DNA of 64,000 nt, from the NCBI RefSeq assembly GCF_900129785.1, contig NZ_FSRC01000001.1, positions 124,001 through 188,000 of the forward strand, in the 5' to 3' direction. Each line of letters begins with the position of its first letter. Positions within the stretch are counted from its first letter, which is position 1. Below are positions 1 through 8,076 of this stretch, one piece after another. A model generated the notes under the pieces. The model was not told the origin of the DNA and did no database searches. It saw only the letters and a list, made by a program, of their open reading frames with translations. Source of the DNA: Algoriphagus halophilus (GTDB lineage: Bacteria; Bacteroidota; Bacteroidia; Cytophagales; Cyclobacteriaceae). The position numbers were made by a program, and so were the translations under genes.

Positions 1-233
1 AAATCACCTGAGATGGAAACTACACTTTCATTTGAGCCAAGTGGCAATGATCCAACACTTAATCCTATTTGAGTCTGATCAATTTGATATCGCATACCAA
101 TATTTAATAACTCAGGTAGTCCAAATCCAGTCGAAATATTCAATTTCTCTTGTCCATATACTTGATTGATCCAACTGAATAAAGAGGTAATAATCAAAAA
201 TAGGTAGGTTAATACTTTCGATTTATTTTTCAT
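1..233 (-). CDS. Exported protein, 5' part only (cut by window edge)
   Basis: The first 77 codons of a gene reading off the left edge; ATG at 231-233. The protein begins with a Lys-rich start, then a hydrophobic stretch to about residue 25 and a likely signal-peptidase site near VYGQ. The visible mature part alternates polar and apolar residues and is Gly-rich, which suits a small outer-membrane beta-barrel or periplasmic beta protein. I do not recognise the family. The export call rests on the signal peptide; the barrel idea is inference from a short fragment. Confidence 0.6.
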   Translation of the reverse strand, partial: MKNKSKVLTYLFLIITSLFSWINQVYGQEKLNISTGFGLPELLNIGMRYQIDQTQIGLSVGSLPLGSNESVVSISGD

Positions 234-253
234 TTCTGTCGAATTTTATTGCG

Positions 254-379
254 CTCTTCGGGACCCGATAAGAATATCGTGCTTGCAATCTCCAAGTATG
301 ATCAAAACATTTAAAAGCAAAACTATGCTCTTTCTTATTTACTCGGATTTTAAATCCTATGATAAAGGTTCAGGATTGC
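254..379. repeat. Dispersed repeat, copy 1 (direct repeat of 1311-1457)
   Basis: About 125 nt that recur, diverged, at 1311-1457 in the same orientation. Both copies begin CTCTTCGGGACCCGATA and share the pieces TATCGTG, TTGCAATC, AAGTATGATCAAAA, CATTTAAAA and AAATCCTATGATA. The left part folds around CGATA...TATCG, and this pairing is kept in both copies although the loop differs. The two copies bracket the 194-aa membrane protein gene. Copy 2 has an extra internal GATCAAAA duplication. Confidence 0.7.
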
Positions 380-466
380 TTCTGACAATTGTCGAGGATC
401 CTGAGCAGCAAGGCTTTCCAGCATAATCTACTTTTCAATGCAGTTTTTACAATGTTGACATTTCAT

Positions 467-1051
467 TTATTCCATTTTTAATTTAAGGCCATAATATGCA
501 TTAATCAAGTATAGAACATTTACTAAAGGTGCAGTTACCATAGTTTGCTGCCAGGTTAAAACATCAGCAAATACAAAAAGTAATACCAATACTTCTATAC
601 TGGCAAAAGCTACTGCAGTGTACCTAAGCCAGGGTTTTAATATATTATCCTTGATGTATAGTACAAATAGACCACTTAGGAAAATTATGTTTCCAAAAAC
701 AAAAATTATTGTTGCAATTTGATTAATCATTTTTGCCAAATCTATTGGATTGTTATGATAGCCACCCAACATCAATGGATAAATCATCAATAAGACTAAC
801 TGTCCAATGGTAATAAGAGACCAACTTATTTTTTTGCTCTTAATAGCAAAGTAGAATGCTCCTATAGCAACCATAGTCATAAGCAAGAATTCTATTTTCC
901 AATGAGCATTATATATTCCCCAATTCTCGTTTATATAGGCAAATCTCTCCTCCAGATTTGCTGGTGCTTTACTAGAAAGGAATATATATACAATTATAGT
1001 CCCGTTAACCAAGAATGAGCCTAAAGACCAAAGTGCTTTTGCTAATTTCAT
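467..1051 (-). CDS. Multi-pass membrane protein, unknown function
   Basis: 194 aa with about six hydrophobic helices (near residues 5-26, 53-70, 75-97, 108-132, 141-162 and 168-190) joined by short polar loops. This predicts a small integral inner-membrane protein. No catalytic motif is visible and I do not recognise the family. It stands alone: the next gene to the left is 230 bp away and the next to the right about 470 bp away. It is bracketed by diverged direct repeats (254-379 and 1311-1457), so it may have been mobilised or duplicated as a unit. Confidence 0.65.
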   Translation of the reverse strand: MKLAKALWSLGSFLVNGTIIVYIFLSSKAPANLEERFAYINENWGIYNAHWKIEFLLMTMVAIGAFYFAIKSKKISWSLITIGQLVLLMIYPLMLGGYHNNPIDLAKMINQIATIIFVFGNIIFLSGLFVLYIKDNILKPWLRYTAVAFASIEVLVLLFVFADVLTWQQTMVTAPLVNVLYLINAYYGLKLKME

Positions 1052-1310
1052 ACTATTTGATTTTAATGAATTCCAACATATTTAGATATGAACCTCCAAA
1101 AATCTATTGCATATCTATCACAATTATCCCTATGCAGATGAATTACCTTCTTTAAAATAAGAATTTCAATGATTTTTTTCTTAATCCGATCCTAAGAGTT
1201 TTTGATCATAAGGCTTTTGATCTTCTTTATAGCCTTGGAGAATTATATCAAACAAGGTGTACTTAAAAGTTTTTTTAAGGGTTGGCAAGGTCCATTATTC
1301 CGTTCTTCCA

Positions 1311-1457
1311 CTCTTCGGGACCCGATAACTATCGTGGTTGCAATCCCGAAGTATGATCAAAAATTTTTCAAACTTCTAGATCAAAACATTTAAAACAACA
1401 CAATGCTTTTTTTTAATTGCTTGGATATTAAATCCTATGATATAATTTCAGGATCAC
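1311..1457. repeat. Dispersed repeat, copy 2 (direct repeat of 254-379)
   Basis: Second copy of the element at 254-379. Its left end forms a clear nested palindrome: CTTCGGGA (1313-1320) pairs with TCCCGAAG about 23 nt later, and CGATA pairs with TATCG inside that. It fills much of the 467-nt gap between 1051 and 1519, where I see no gene. A 63-codon open frame across it (1202-1393) has no protein-like features and looks accidental. Confidence 0.7.
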
Positions 1458-1518
1458 ATTTACGATGGTTTTCTGTACTTGATCAGAAGGGGTATAACTT
1501 TTTTCTCAACCGATTATT

Positions 1519-3108
1519 TTATGGGATTGAATAGATGAATTTACCCACCAAATTGATGATCGACTGTTCATGTTGCCAAGCATTAAAGTGGGCTTCTTTG
1601 CCATAAAATGGATCAGCGGTAGTAACAATGACCATATTTAAATCTCTCAAAATAACGATTAGCTGGCCGCCATGTCCCCAAGCATAAGAGAATTGATGTG
1701 GGCCAACACTTGCTGACCACCATTGGTAGCCATATCCAACATCCTTGAAATAGCGACCTAAATGTCCCGATTTCACACCAACGGAATTGATATCTGTTGA
1801 ATAAGGTTGAGTTGACGCTTTTACCCAATCGGCAGGAATGATTTGATCCCCTTCCATCTGGCCTTCATTTAAATATAAGAGCCCAAACTTTACCATATCA
1901 CGAGCAGTGAATTGAATATCGCCAGATCCAATTCGATAACCGTCCAAGTCTTGAGGCCAGTCACCTAATTTTACCTGAAGTGGTGAAAACAGGTGTTGTT
2001 CGCCAAATGATTTTAGATCCGTATTACAAGCACGTGAAATGATCATGGAAAGCCAATTGGAGGTTAGATTGCTATACTGAAAAGTACTTCCTGGATCATG
2101 TGTTAAGGGAATGTCTTCTATCGCATTAATATATTTCCCTGTCCATAAGGTATTCCAGTATTGATCTTCTGTTTCTTCCCATGGATAGCCCGCCCGCATT
2201 TGCAGCATCTGTTGGATGGTGATTTCTCTTTTTCGTGGGTCTGTTAGTTGATCTTCTATTTCTGGAAAAAACCCGACCATCTTCTGATCAATATCGGAAA
2301 GACATCCTTCCCCTAAAGCGATGCCGAGTAATGCTGAAACATAACTTTTGGTTACAGATGCCCGCTGTGATAATTGATCCACGGATCCTTTATTGAAATA
2401 GCCTTCGCCAATTAGAAAACCATTTTTAATTATTAGTAAACCATACAATGTTTCAAGATGGGAAGCTTCGAAATAGATTTCATCTACCAGGTTCTTAGCC
2501 AATCCTTGTTCGGAGGGAGATGAAATCTTCCAATCATCCCGATTTAAAGGCTGGTAGTTAACCATTTTGTGACTGGAAGCTTTTTTATTCAGCAAGGCTG
2601 CAATTTTTGGCCGGGTGGTTTGAATATAGTTCGAATCAACTTTTAGCCCCATTGGACCCAGAGCACTTTCTAATTGTTGATAGGTTTCCTGATCCAATTT
2701 ATAGGGAGCTATTACAATATCAAAGGCTGTAGCTCCATCATTATTTCTAATGTATTTATTTGCTCCATTCTGAAGTAACATCTTGACGATGTCTTCATGG
2801 CAAAAGAAAGCCGCAATATGCAATGGGGTAGAACCTTGACCATTTGGGATACTTAAATCGGCCCCTTTTTCGATCAATAGCTTTACGATTTCACTCCTGC
2901 CAAATGTGGTTGCAATGATAAGGGGGGTAGATCCAAACTGATCTTTCTCATTGAGGTTGGACTCGGATTGTAAGATTTCACGTACTTGTTCAAGGTTTCC
3001 TTGAAGAACCGCTAAATGCAGTTTGGTATTCAAATTTTGATCTTGCGCCGGAACTTGTGAAGCCCAAACCAATAAAAAAGCAGCTATTAGTATTTGGAAT
3101 ATTTTCAT
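1519..3108 (-). CDS. Ankyrin-repeat / serine beta-lactamase-fold fusion, exported
   Basis: 529 aa from the ATG at 3106-3108; an upstream TTG adds only one codon. A signal peptide (about 1-22, ending in VPAQ) is followed by three to four ankyrin repeats (about 27-135; GSTPLIIA and GSTPLHIA mark them). A class C beta-lactamase / penicillin-binding-like domain follows (about 205-520). Its motifs are visible: S251-V-T-K254 (SxxK), Y345-S-N (YxN) and H479-G-G in place of KTG. Members hydrolyse or transfer on amide or ester bonds; the real substrate of this group is usually unknown and need not be an antibiotic. Likely periplasmic or surface-attached. The ankyrin part probably mediates protein contact (inference). 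Confidence 0.85.
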   Translation of the reverse strand: MKIFQILIAAFLLVWASQVPAQDQNLNTKLHLAVLQGNLEQVREILQSESNLNEKDQFGSTPLIIATTFGRSEIVKLLIEKGADLSIPNGQGSTPLHIAAFFCHEDIVKMLLQNGANKYIRNNDGATAFDIVIAPYKLDQETYQQLESALGPMGLKVDSNYIQTTRPKIAALLNKKASSHKMVNYQPLNRDDWKISSPSEQGLAKNLVDEIYFEASHLETLYGLLIIKNGFLIGEGYFNKGSVDQLSQRASVTKSYVSALLGIALGEGCLSDIDQKMVGFFPEIEDQLTDPRKREITIQQMLQMRAGYPWEETEDQYWNTLWTGKYINAIEDIPLTHDPGSTFQYSNLTSNWLSMIISRACNTDLKSFGEQHLFSPLQVKLGDWPQDLDGYRIGSGDIQFTARDMVKFGLLYLNEGQMEGDQIIPADWVKASTQPYSTDINSVGVKSGHLGRYFKDVGYGYQWWSASVGPHQFSYAWGHGGQLIVILRDLNMVIVTTADPFYGKEAHFNAWQHEQSIINLVGKFIYSIP

Positions 3109-3266
3109 CAATCTTCAAATTAAAAAAAGTCAATACTGCATAAACCCATGTGTTTTAAATGGATTTCTCTCTTATTAATATATTGATAATTAGCGGGATA
3201 AATACGCTCAAAAGACCTCAAATGAGCAGATGTATGACTAAAATCAGCTTATTTAATTTTTAGGTA

Positions 3267-3367
3267 GGAGGGTGATTTCACTCACAATATGTTTCTTGGT
3301 CGTATAGTAATAACCAAGGAGGGAAAAAGAAAAATAAACCTTCGAGGTATTGAAAACCTCAAAGGTT
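3267..3367. repeat. Composite palindromic repeat, copy A
   Basis: Two small palindromes in a fixed order: a GTGA...TCAC hairpin (near 3272-3281), a spacer holding AACCAAGGAGGG, then a larger imperfect palindrome at 3336-3367 (AAACCTTCGAGGTATT followed by its near complement). The same order recurs at 13471-13576, and the larger palindrome alone recurs at 24241-24273. It lies between the fusion gene and the GH43 gene, both read on the minus strand. I see nothing else in this 265-nt gap. Confidence 0.7.
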
Positions 3368-3373
3368 AAATGT

Positions 3374-4369
3374 TCAATGCAGGTATGGACCTAGGATTAC
3401 AATTTTATCTCCCGAATCATCGACTTCAAATAAATGAGGAATACGGATATAGCGACCATTCACACTTTTATGGCTATGTACCGACATCAATAATTTTCCT
3501 TCAAATGTGCGGAATAGCATTCCATGACCAAAGTTGGGTGGAGTAATGGGTTCCTTTTCCTGAACCCAGGGACCATCCAAGGTGCCACTCTCGGAATAGG
3601 CTACTCCCTGAACGTAGTCGCTGAATATCCAGCTGGTCCAGATCATTCCTAATTTCCCGGTTTGAGTTTTAAATAAGTAGGGCCCATCCGTTACTTTGTT
3701 AGGTACGATTCTGTCATATCGGTCCTTCTCTTTGCTCCAAGGAGAATCGTGGGCAAAAAACAGGATCTTCCTTTTTCCAACAGTACCACTCAAGTCTGGT
3801 TTTAACTCGATCTTTTCCATTGTACCGTTCCAGTTTACTAGCCATTCCTCGCAATAGACGAGGTAGGGTTTTCCATCGGTATCCACCCAGAATGTCCCAT
3901 CCAAGGTAGGGATGTCTGCGGGTAGATAGGTTTCGTCTTCCATGGGTACATAAGGTCCATCTGGATGATCACTCACCAATACGTGGCTGGCTCGTCTTTC
4001 AATGGCATTACCTTTTACTGTGTCGATTACCACTTCTCGGTTTGTAAAGGTGGCGAAGTAGTAATACTTGTTTTGATACGCATGTAATTCTGCGGCCCAG
4101 ATCATGGGTCTTGGCCCCATCCAGGAATCTGGATTTGTTTGGGTGGCGACGTAGGGGCCAGTCCAGGTTGCCAGGTCCTTACTTTTCCAGAGCAAGCCAC
4201 CTGTTCCAGTCAAATAATAGGTGGAGGTACTTTTATCCGCAAGGATCGCCGGATCGCTCAGCCGTATAGAATCCAAAGGGATGTTTTCCCGAATTTCCGG
4301 TTTCCTGTTTTGGGCGTAAATGGCTGAACAGCACACTAAGACCAACCATGCAGTAAGTGTAATTCTCAT
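3374..4369 (-). CDS. Glycoside hydrolase family 43 protein, exported
   Basis: 331 aa from the ATG at 4369, chosen because it gives a clean signal peptide (MRITLTAWLVLVCCSAIYAQ); an ATG 14 codons upstream would bury it. GH43 enzymes are five-bladed-propeller arabinanases/xylosidases that cut plant pectin or xylan side chains. The blade-1 base motif is S-D39-P-A-I, and the pKa-modulating Asp is likely D157 in LDGTFWVDTDG. At the position where the general-acid Glu normally sits (an EGP-like motif) this protein reads T-D228-G-P, so the acid would be Asp or lie elsewhere. Single gene, functionally in keeping with the pectin locus at 36-52 kb. Confidence 0.85.
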   Translation of the reverse strand: MRITLTAWLVLVCCSAIYAQNRKPEIRENIPLDSIRLSDPAILADKSTSTYYLTGTGGLLWKSKDLATWTGPYVATQTNPDSWMGPRPMIWAAELHAYQNKYYYFATFTNREVVIDTVKGNAIERRASHVLVSDHPDGPYVPMEDETYLPADIPTLDGTFWVDTDGKPYLVYCEEWLVNWNGTMEKIELKPDLSGTVGKRKILFFAHDSPWSKEKDRYDRIVPNKVTDGPYLFKTQTGKLGMIWTSWIFSDYVQGVAYSESGTLDGPWVQEKEPITPPNFGHGMLFRTFEGKLLMSVHSHKSVNGRYIRIPHLFEVDDSGDKIVILGPYLH

Positions 4370-4541
4370 AAAATCTAGAATTCTAAATTCATTTTTCAGG
4401 ATATGTATCATGCTCCTTTAGACAAGTCTTTTGAGTAACTACCCATATGATTCAGAAGACTTTAAGCGTTGTGGAAACCAAATTAAGGATATTGTGGCTC
4501 AATCCTAGAAGTTAGTGGAAAGCAAATACGTAATAATAAAA

Positions 4542-4564
4542 AAGCGTAGAGGTAAACTACGCTT
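4542..4564 (-). terminator. Rho-independent terminator of 4579-5292
   Basis: Perfect 8-bp stem AAGCGTAG (4542-4549) / CTACGCTT (4557-4564) with a 7-nt loop. Read on the minus strand it is followed by a T-rich run (TTTTATTATT), just beyond the stop of the gene at 4579. Confidence 0.8.
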
Positions 4565-4578
4565 AAGGGGTAACAAAA

Positions 4579-5292
4579 TTAAATTTCTTCCTCAGAAGGT
4601 GGTAAACCTTCGTTTATCGAAGGGTCTCTATTTTCAGCATCTAAGGCTTGTTGTTCTTGAATTTGTTCTGCAATACCTGTGGCTTGAGATAATTGTTCTT
4701 CAGAACCTAGATTATTTTGAAAATCAGAATTGTTCTTAATTAATTCGTCTTTTTGACTTTCCCATGATTCTTTAAATTTATCGAAATCAGTAAGATTAAT
4801 ATTTAATGATAACAATCCATCATTATCAAGAGTATAATCGGGAAGCAATTTTTTTGTTGATTTAGCTATTGTTTCTAGCTCTTTGATTGCACCAATTAAA
4901 ACCTCACTTCCTCGTTTATCAGGCGCAAATATTCTCCGCGATAAAACAATTTGTGATTTACCATATTTCCCAATAACAGGTGCAATTCCAAATTCCATTT
5001 CAGCTTTTGGAACTGAGGAATTTATTATGCTATCTAAATCCAAAATATTTACTTCACTCGTTATTCTACCAAAGCCCTCAGCATAAGGTGCGAAATCAAT
5101 TTGTCCACTCCTATCTTTTGAAAGTATTAACATAAGGTAATTTGGTGATCCGTCGGATGAAGTGCCACTATGATATTTAAATGTCAAAGAAGTGAGAACA
5201 CGACTTCTGTTTTGAGGCTCATTGTAGCCTCTAACAATTTCTCTGGTAATTGCTTGAATACTGTTAATTGTATCTTGATCTACGAATGACAT
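4579..5292 (-). CDS. Unknown protein, second gene of a two-gene unit
   Basis: 237 aa, ATG start, no signal peptide or membrane helix. The first 130 residues look like an alpha/beta domain; the C-terminal 60 residues are Glu/Gln-rich and probably helical or disordered (ends PPSEEEI). I do not recognise the family. It starts 15 bp after the stop of the 358-aa gene in the same direction and ends in a terminator, so the two are probably co-transcribed. It lies next to the DUF4157 toxin-like genes, but a link is only positional. Confidence 0.65.
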   Translation of the reverse strand: MSFVDQDTINSIQAITREIVRGYNEPQNRSRVLTSLTFKYHSGTSSDGSPNYLMLILSKDRSGQIDFAPYAEGFGRITSEVNILDLDSIINSSVPKAEMEFGIAPVIGKYGKSQIVLSRRIFAPDKRGSEVLIGAIKELETIAKSTKKLLPDYTLDNDGLLSLNINLTDFDKFKESWESQKDELIKNNSDFQNNLGSEEQLSQATGIAEQIQEQQALDAENRDPSINEGLPPSEEEI

Positions 5293-5307
5293 GGAATTAG
5301 GATTTTT

Positions 5308-6384
5308 TTAAAAGGTTCCGCCTCCTTCAGAAGGCCACTCTAAAATTATATTGTTACCATCACGAGGATATATAATATCATCAGCCCATAAGGTATTTAA
5401 AACTCCATAACTATCCTTATTTCCTAACTTCCAATCTTTAGATTTTAACATAATGGCCATCTCCTCTTCTGCCTGTTCCTTATTCTCTGGCTTACCTTGG
5501 TTAAATAATTCATTCAATAATACATCATCTTTAATGGCAAATAAACACTTGATGGTCACCTTCAAAGGAAACCCATTAAAGTTTTTTCTTTCATTGTCAT
5601 CTACTAACCAATTGAAACCCTGAGTAAAATCTAAATCAGAGGTTTGAACGTCTGTAGGATTGTCAGGAGTCCCATTGTTTAAATCATATCTCCAAACGAT
5701 CCTTTTATCTTCATCACCATTATTGATTTTTGGAATAGTTACGTTTTTAAAGTTTTGAGGAAGATCATTAGGGCTTGGGTTACGAGAAACTTCGACATCT
5801 TTTTTCAATCTGCCAATGGATATGCTGGTTGTCTTGCTTTGGCTTATACTGCCGCTCACTGTCCCAGTAACCGCTTTGCCAAATGCTCCTGCACTTGCAC
5901 TTAATGTCCAAGCATTAGTAGTACTTGAATCTTGATTAGTAGTAGTAGATCCTTGGTCCGTCGACGGAATTGGTGGTTCTACATTTACAATGGGAGCTAA
6001 AGTTTCAACTATTACAAAGACTTGCACTAAAGACAAATTTCCATTTTTACTTTGGCCACTTTTGATTGTGAAACTAGGTTGTAAAAGATAATAATCAATT
6101 AGTTGATTATTACTTGTTAAAAATTGGCCTTTTCCTCCAGTGATCTTAAAATTATATATTTCGAGACCTCCTTTATTATTGTCGAATATTTTGCAATACT
6201 TCTCAGCAAATGCGATAGGAGTAAACAAATTATGATGCTTTGGAAAAATTTTCAAAACATCCGGGTTATTTAACAACAAACCAAAATTTGAACCTGAAAA
6301 TCCTAATTTTCGGGAGGCTTTTTTCGGGTCGAATTTACTTGGATAAACCGGGTCATCGTATTTAAAAATTTGTGATTTAGACAT
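5308..6384 (-). CDS. Unknown protein with Ser/Thr-rich amphipathic segment
   Basis: 358 aa, ATG start, no signal peptide. It has an N-terminal part (about 1-135), a Ser/Thr/Gln-rich low-complexity linker (about 140-157), then a stretch (about 157-190) of alternating small-polar and apolar residues (LSASAGAFGK, TGTVSGSISQ). A C-terminal part contains several Trp and acidic residues. The alternating Ser/Thr pattern resembles the membrane-inserting hairpin of beta-pore-forming toxins, but I cannot name a family and give this only as a possibility. First gene of a unit with 4579-5292. Not a recognised structural protein of any secretion system. Confidence 0.6.
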   Translation of the reverse strand: MSKSQIFKYDDPVYPSKFDPKKASRKLGFSGSNFGLLLNNPDVLKIFPKHHNLFTPIAFAEKYCKIFDNNKGGLEIYNFKITGGKGQFLTSNNQLIDYYLLQPSFTIKSGQSKNGNLSLVQVFVIVETLAPIVNVEPPIPSTDQGSTTTNQDSSTTNAWTLSASAGAFGKAVTGTVSGSISQSKTTSISIGRLKKDVEVSRNPSPNDLPQNFKNVTIPKINNGDEDKRIVWRYDLNNGTPDNPTDVQTSDLDFTQGFNWLVDDNERKNFNGFPLKVTIKCLFAIKDDVLLNELFNQGKPENKEQAEEEMAIMLKSKDWKLGNKDSYGVLNTLWADDIIYPRDGNNIILEWPSEGGGTF

Positions 6385-6671
6385 AAAAGTTAAATTTTAG
6401 TTAGAATTTTTAATTTAGAAAAAAAATATATATATGCGAAAATGCAGATTAAATTAATCATACTGTTTATTAAATCATGATTGAATTTCCAGTATCCCAA
6501 GTATTTTTTCAATGAAATTTATGCTGTGTTAAGGATTGGATAGATAAAGGTAAACCGTTTTCGATCCTATATTCATCAGCTGATTGATAATACAAAACAT
6601 GAATAAAAGCTGTTTGGTGATAGGTAAGATTTTGATTGTTTAAATGGCTTCATCCGTGAGGCTTTCTCCAA

Positions 6672-6887
6672 CTAAGATTTTTGGAATAGAAATTTTAGAG
6701 TGATTGCATCTTCAGACTTTGTTATGGAGTGTGCAAACTTGTAGAAAAAGTCGTTCATTGTCTCCAATAATTCCAAAGGGGAGAGTTCAATGGTCCCCCG
6801 AGCCGGACCAAATGCGTGTTTTTTTCTTCTGCTGCCCAAGCTTACCATAATGATCAATTTTAAAGTCAATACTACCCAATAAAACAC
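6672..6887 (-). CDS. Doubtful small ORF
   Basis: 71 codons (57 from an internal ATG), ending KFLFQKS. No recognised domain; the first 15 residues are hydrophobic. It sits in a ~780-nt stretch (6385-7165) with no convincing gene, which otherwise looks like AT-rich non-coding DNA. It could be a remnant of a larger gene or chance. Listed for completeness only. Confidence 0.2.
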   Translation of the reverse strand: MFYWVVLTLKLIIMVSLGSRRKKHAFGPARGTIELSPLELLETMNDFFYKFAHSITKSEDAITLKFLFQKS

Positions 6888-7165
6888 GGGGCTTCTTTTG
6901 AAAAAGCTAGAACTTCTGCTAGAAACTTAATTTACAATGGGGCTGTCTTTATATAATTTATTTTGATCGGAGAGACACTATCAAGCAGGTGTTCCTAATT
7001 TCTGGTTTGTTGAAATGCCTGTTTTTATTGGAATTCATTCTGGATAGAAAAAAGAAGCTGAAAAATTTCTGAAAGCCGAAATAATAGTATTCATAGTTCC
7101 AACAAATATCCACGTGGTTTTCTCTACCAGATCAGCAGGTGCTAACCTTGAAAGCATAGCTTAGT

Positions 7166-7642
7166 TTATTTTGCTGTATAGAAACTGTAATTCGTGATAG
7201 TGACTACAGCATTTGGGGATAGACGATATGCCTTTCTTACCCATTGCTCTGCAAGAGCCCCTTGATCTTCATATCCACCATGACCTTTCACAATGGAAAT
7301 GTCTTCATCTCTGTCATTGAAGTTCTGTGTTTCACCATTGTCTGTATAACTTCCTTGAACATTTAATTTCTTTTTTTTGCCATGACTTCCTGATTTTTGC
7401 TGAATCACAGATTCCTGCCTGGATAGGTAAGGATTTCTCACTGATTTTCTTTGGAGGAGTTGATTAGTGGTGGATCTGTTATTTGCAATACTTTGTAAAT
7501 CTTTCATATGAACCGTCTCAGGTCTATTGTCTACCAGCTGAAGCGTGGAATCCGAATTACTAGTATGAGAAGGTAATGGATTGGTTACCGTTTTGCTAGT
7601 AGAATTTGTGTGCTTTTCTGTTTGCTCGGCATGTGTTTGCAT
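7166..7642 (-). CDS. Small protein with DUF4157-type leader (candidate injected effector)
   Basis: 158 aa. The N-terminus (MQTHAEQT) and a conserved block at about 37-57 (VDNRPETVHMKDLQSIANN) match the start of the 897-aa DUF4157 protein encoded further right (MHRHADQT, and VDNRSEAVAQRKLKKMANS at 41-59). Such a leader is typical of proteins that carry the DUF4157 / eCIS core domain, but this protein lacks the core. After a Lys-rich stretch (KKKK near 89-92) comes a short unique C-terminal region (95-158), whose fold I do not recognise. No signal peptide. Its upstream 145 bp are nearly identical to those of the 897-aa gene. A minimal leader-plus-payload protein is the simplest reading (inference); a truncated relic is the alternative. 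Confidence 0.7.
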   Translation of the reverse strand: MQTHAEQTEKHTNSTSKTVTNPLPSHTSNSDSTLQLVDNRPETVHMKDLQSIANNRSTTNQLLQRKSVRNPYLSRQESVIQQKSGSHGKKKKLNVQGSYTDNGETQNFNDRDEDISIVKGHGGYEDQGALAEQWVRKAYRLSPNAVVTITNYSFYTAK

Positions 7643-7790
7643 GATGTGATGGGTAGGTAAAAAATTTCCTTTTTAAAAATTGGTTGACGCAAAATATACT
7701 TCTCGGATGGAACTGTATTTTTCTGATTTACAAAAAGATAATAGTGCTTTCAAATACAAAATAAGAATTTAAGTGATATGATCCTTCGTT
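7643..7790 (-). promoter_or_regulatory. Upstream region duplicated at 10771-10912
   Basis: About 145 bp directly before the ATG of the 158-aa gene align without large gaps to the region before the 897-aa gene. Shared blocks include TAGGTAAAAAAT, TTTTTAAAAATTGGTTGAC, CAAAATATACT, TTTTTCTGATTTACA, AAAGATAA and ACAAAATAAGAATTTAAGTG. Read in gene direction, both contain AGTATATTTTG about 60-65 nt before the start, close to the Bacteroidota -7 consensus. The strong conservation suggests promoter and leader-RNA elements. The rest of the gap to 8076 holds no gene that I can see. Confidence 0.75.
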
Positions 7791-8076
7791 CATCTTGAAA
7801 GATTAGGGATTCAAGGGCTAAAATAGAGAGAGGATTCCGCTACTTTCCTCCATTAAGACTGGAAAATGGAAGTTTTTTAGAGTGATGATTTACTAAAATC
7901 TTCTTACCTCTTCCTTGATTAAACTTCGATTTACTGAATTTAAAAGTCCCTAATTTACATTTTGATCCACAAGGTTATAAATCATCAAAAGCAAAAGTAA
8001 AATCCAGTTTACTCAAATTTGAATTCGTACGCCGCAAGTTTTGGGTGAGTATCAATACCATTCTGGCAAATAAACA

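Noticed and set aside
1202..1393. 63-codon plus-strand ORF
   Set aside because: It overlaps the dispersed repeat and has no protein-like features.
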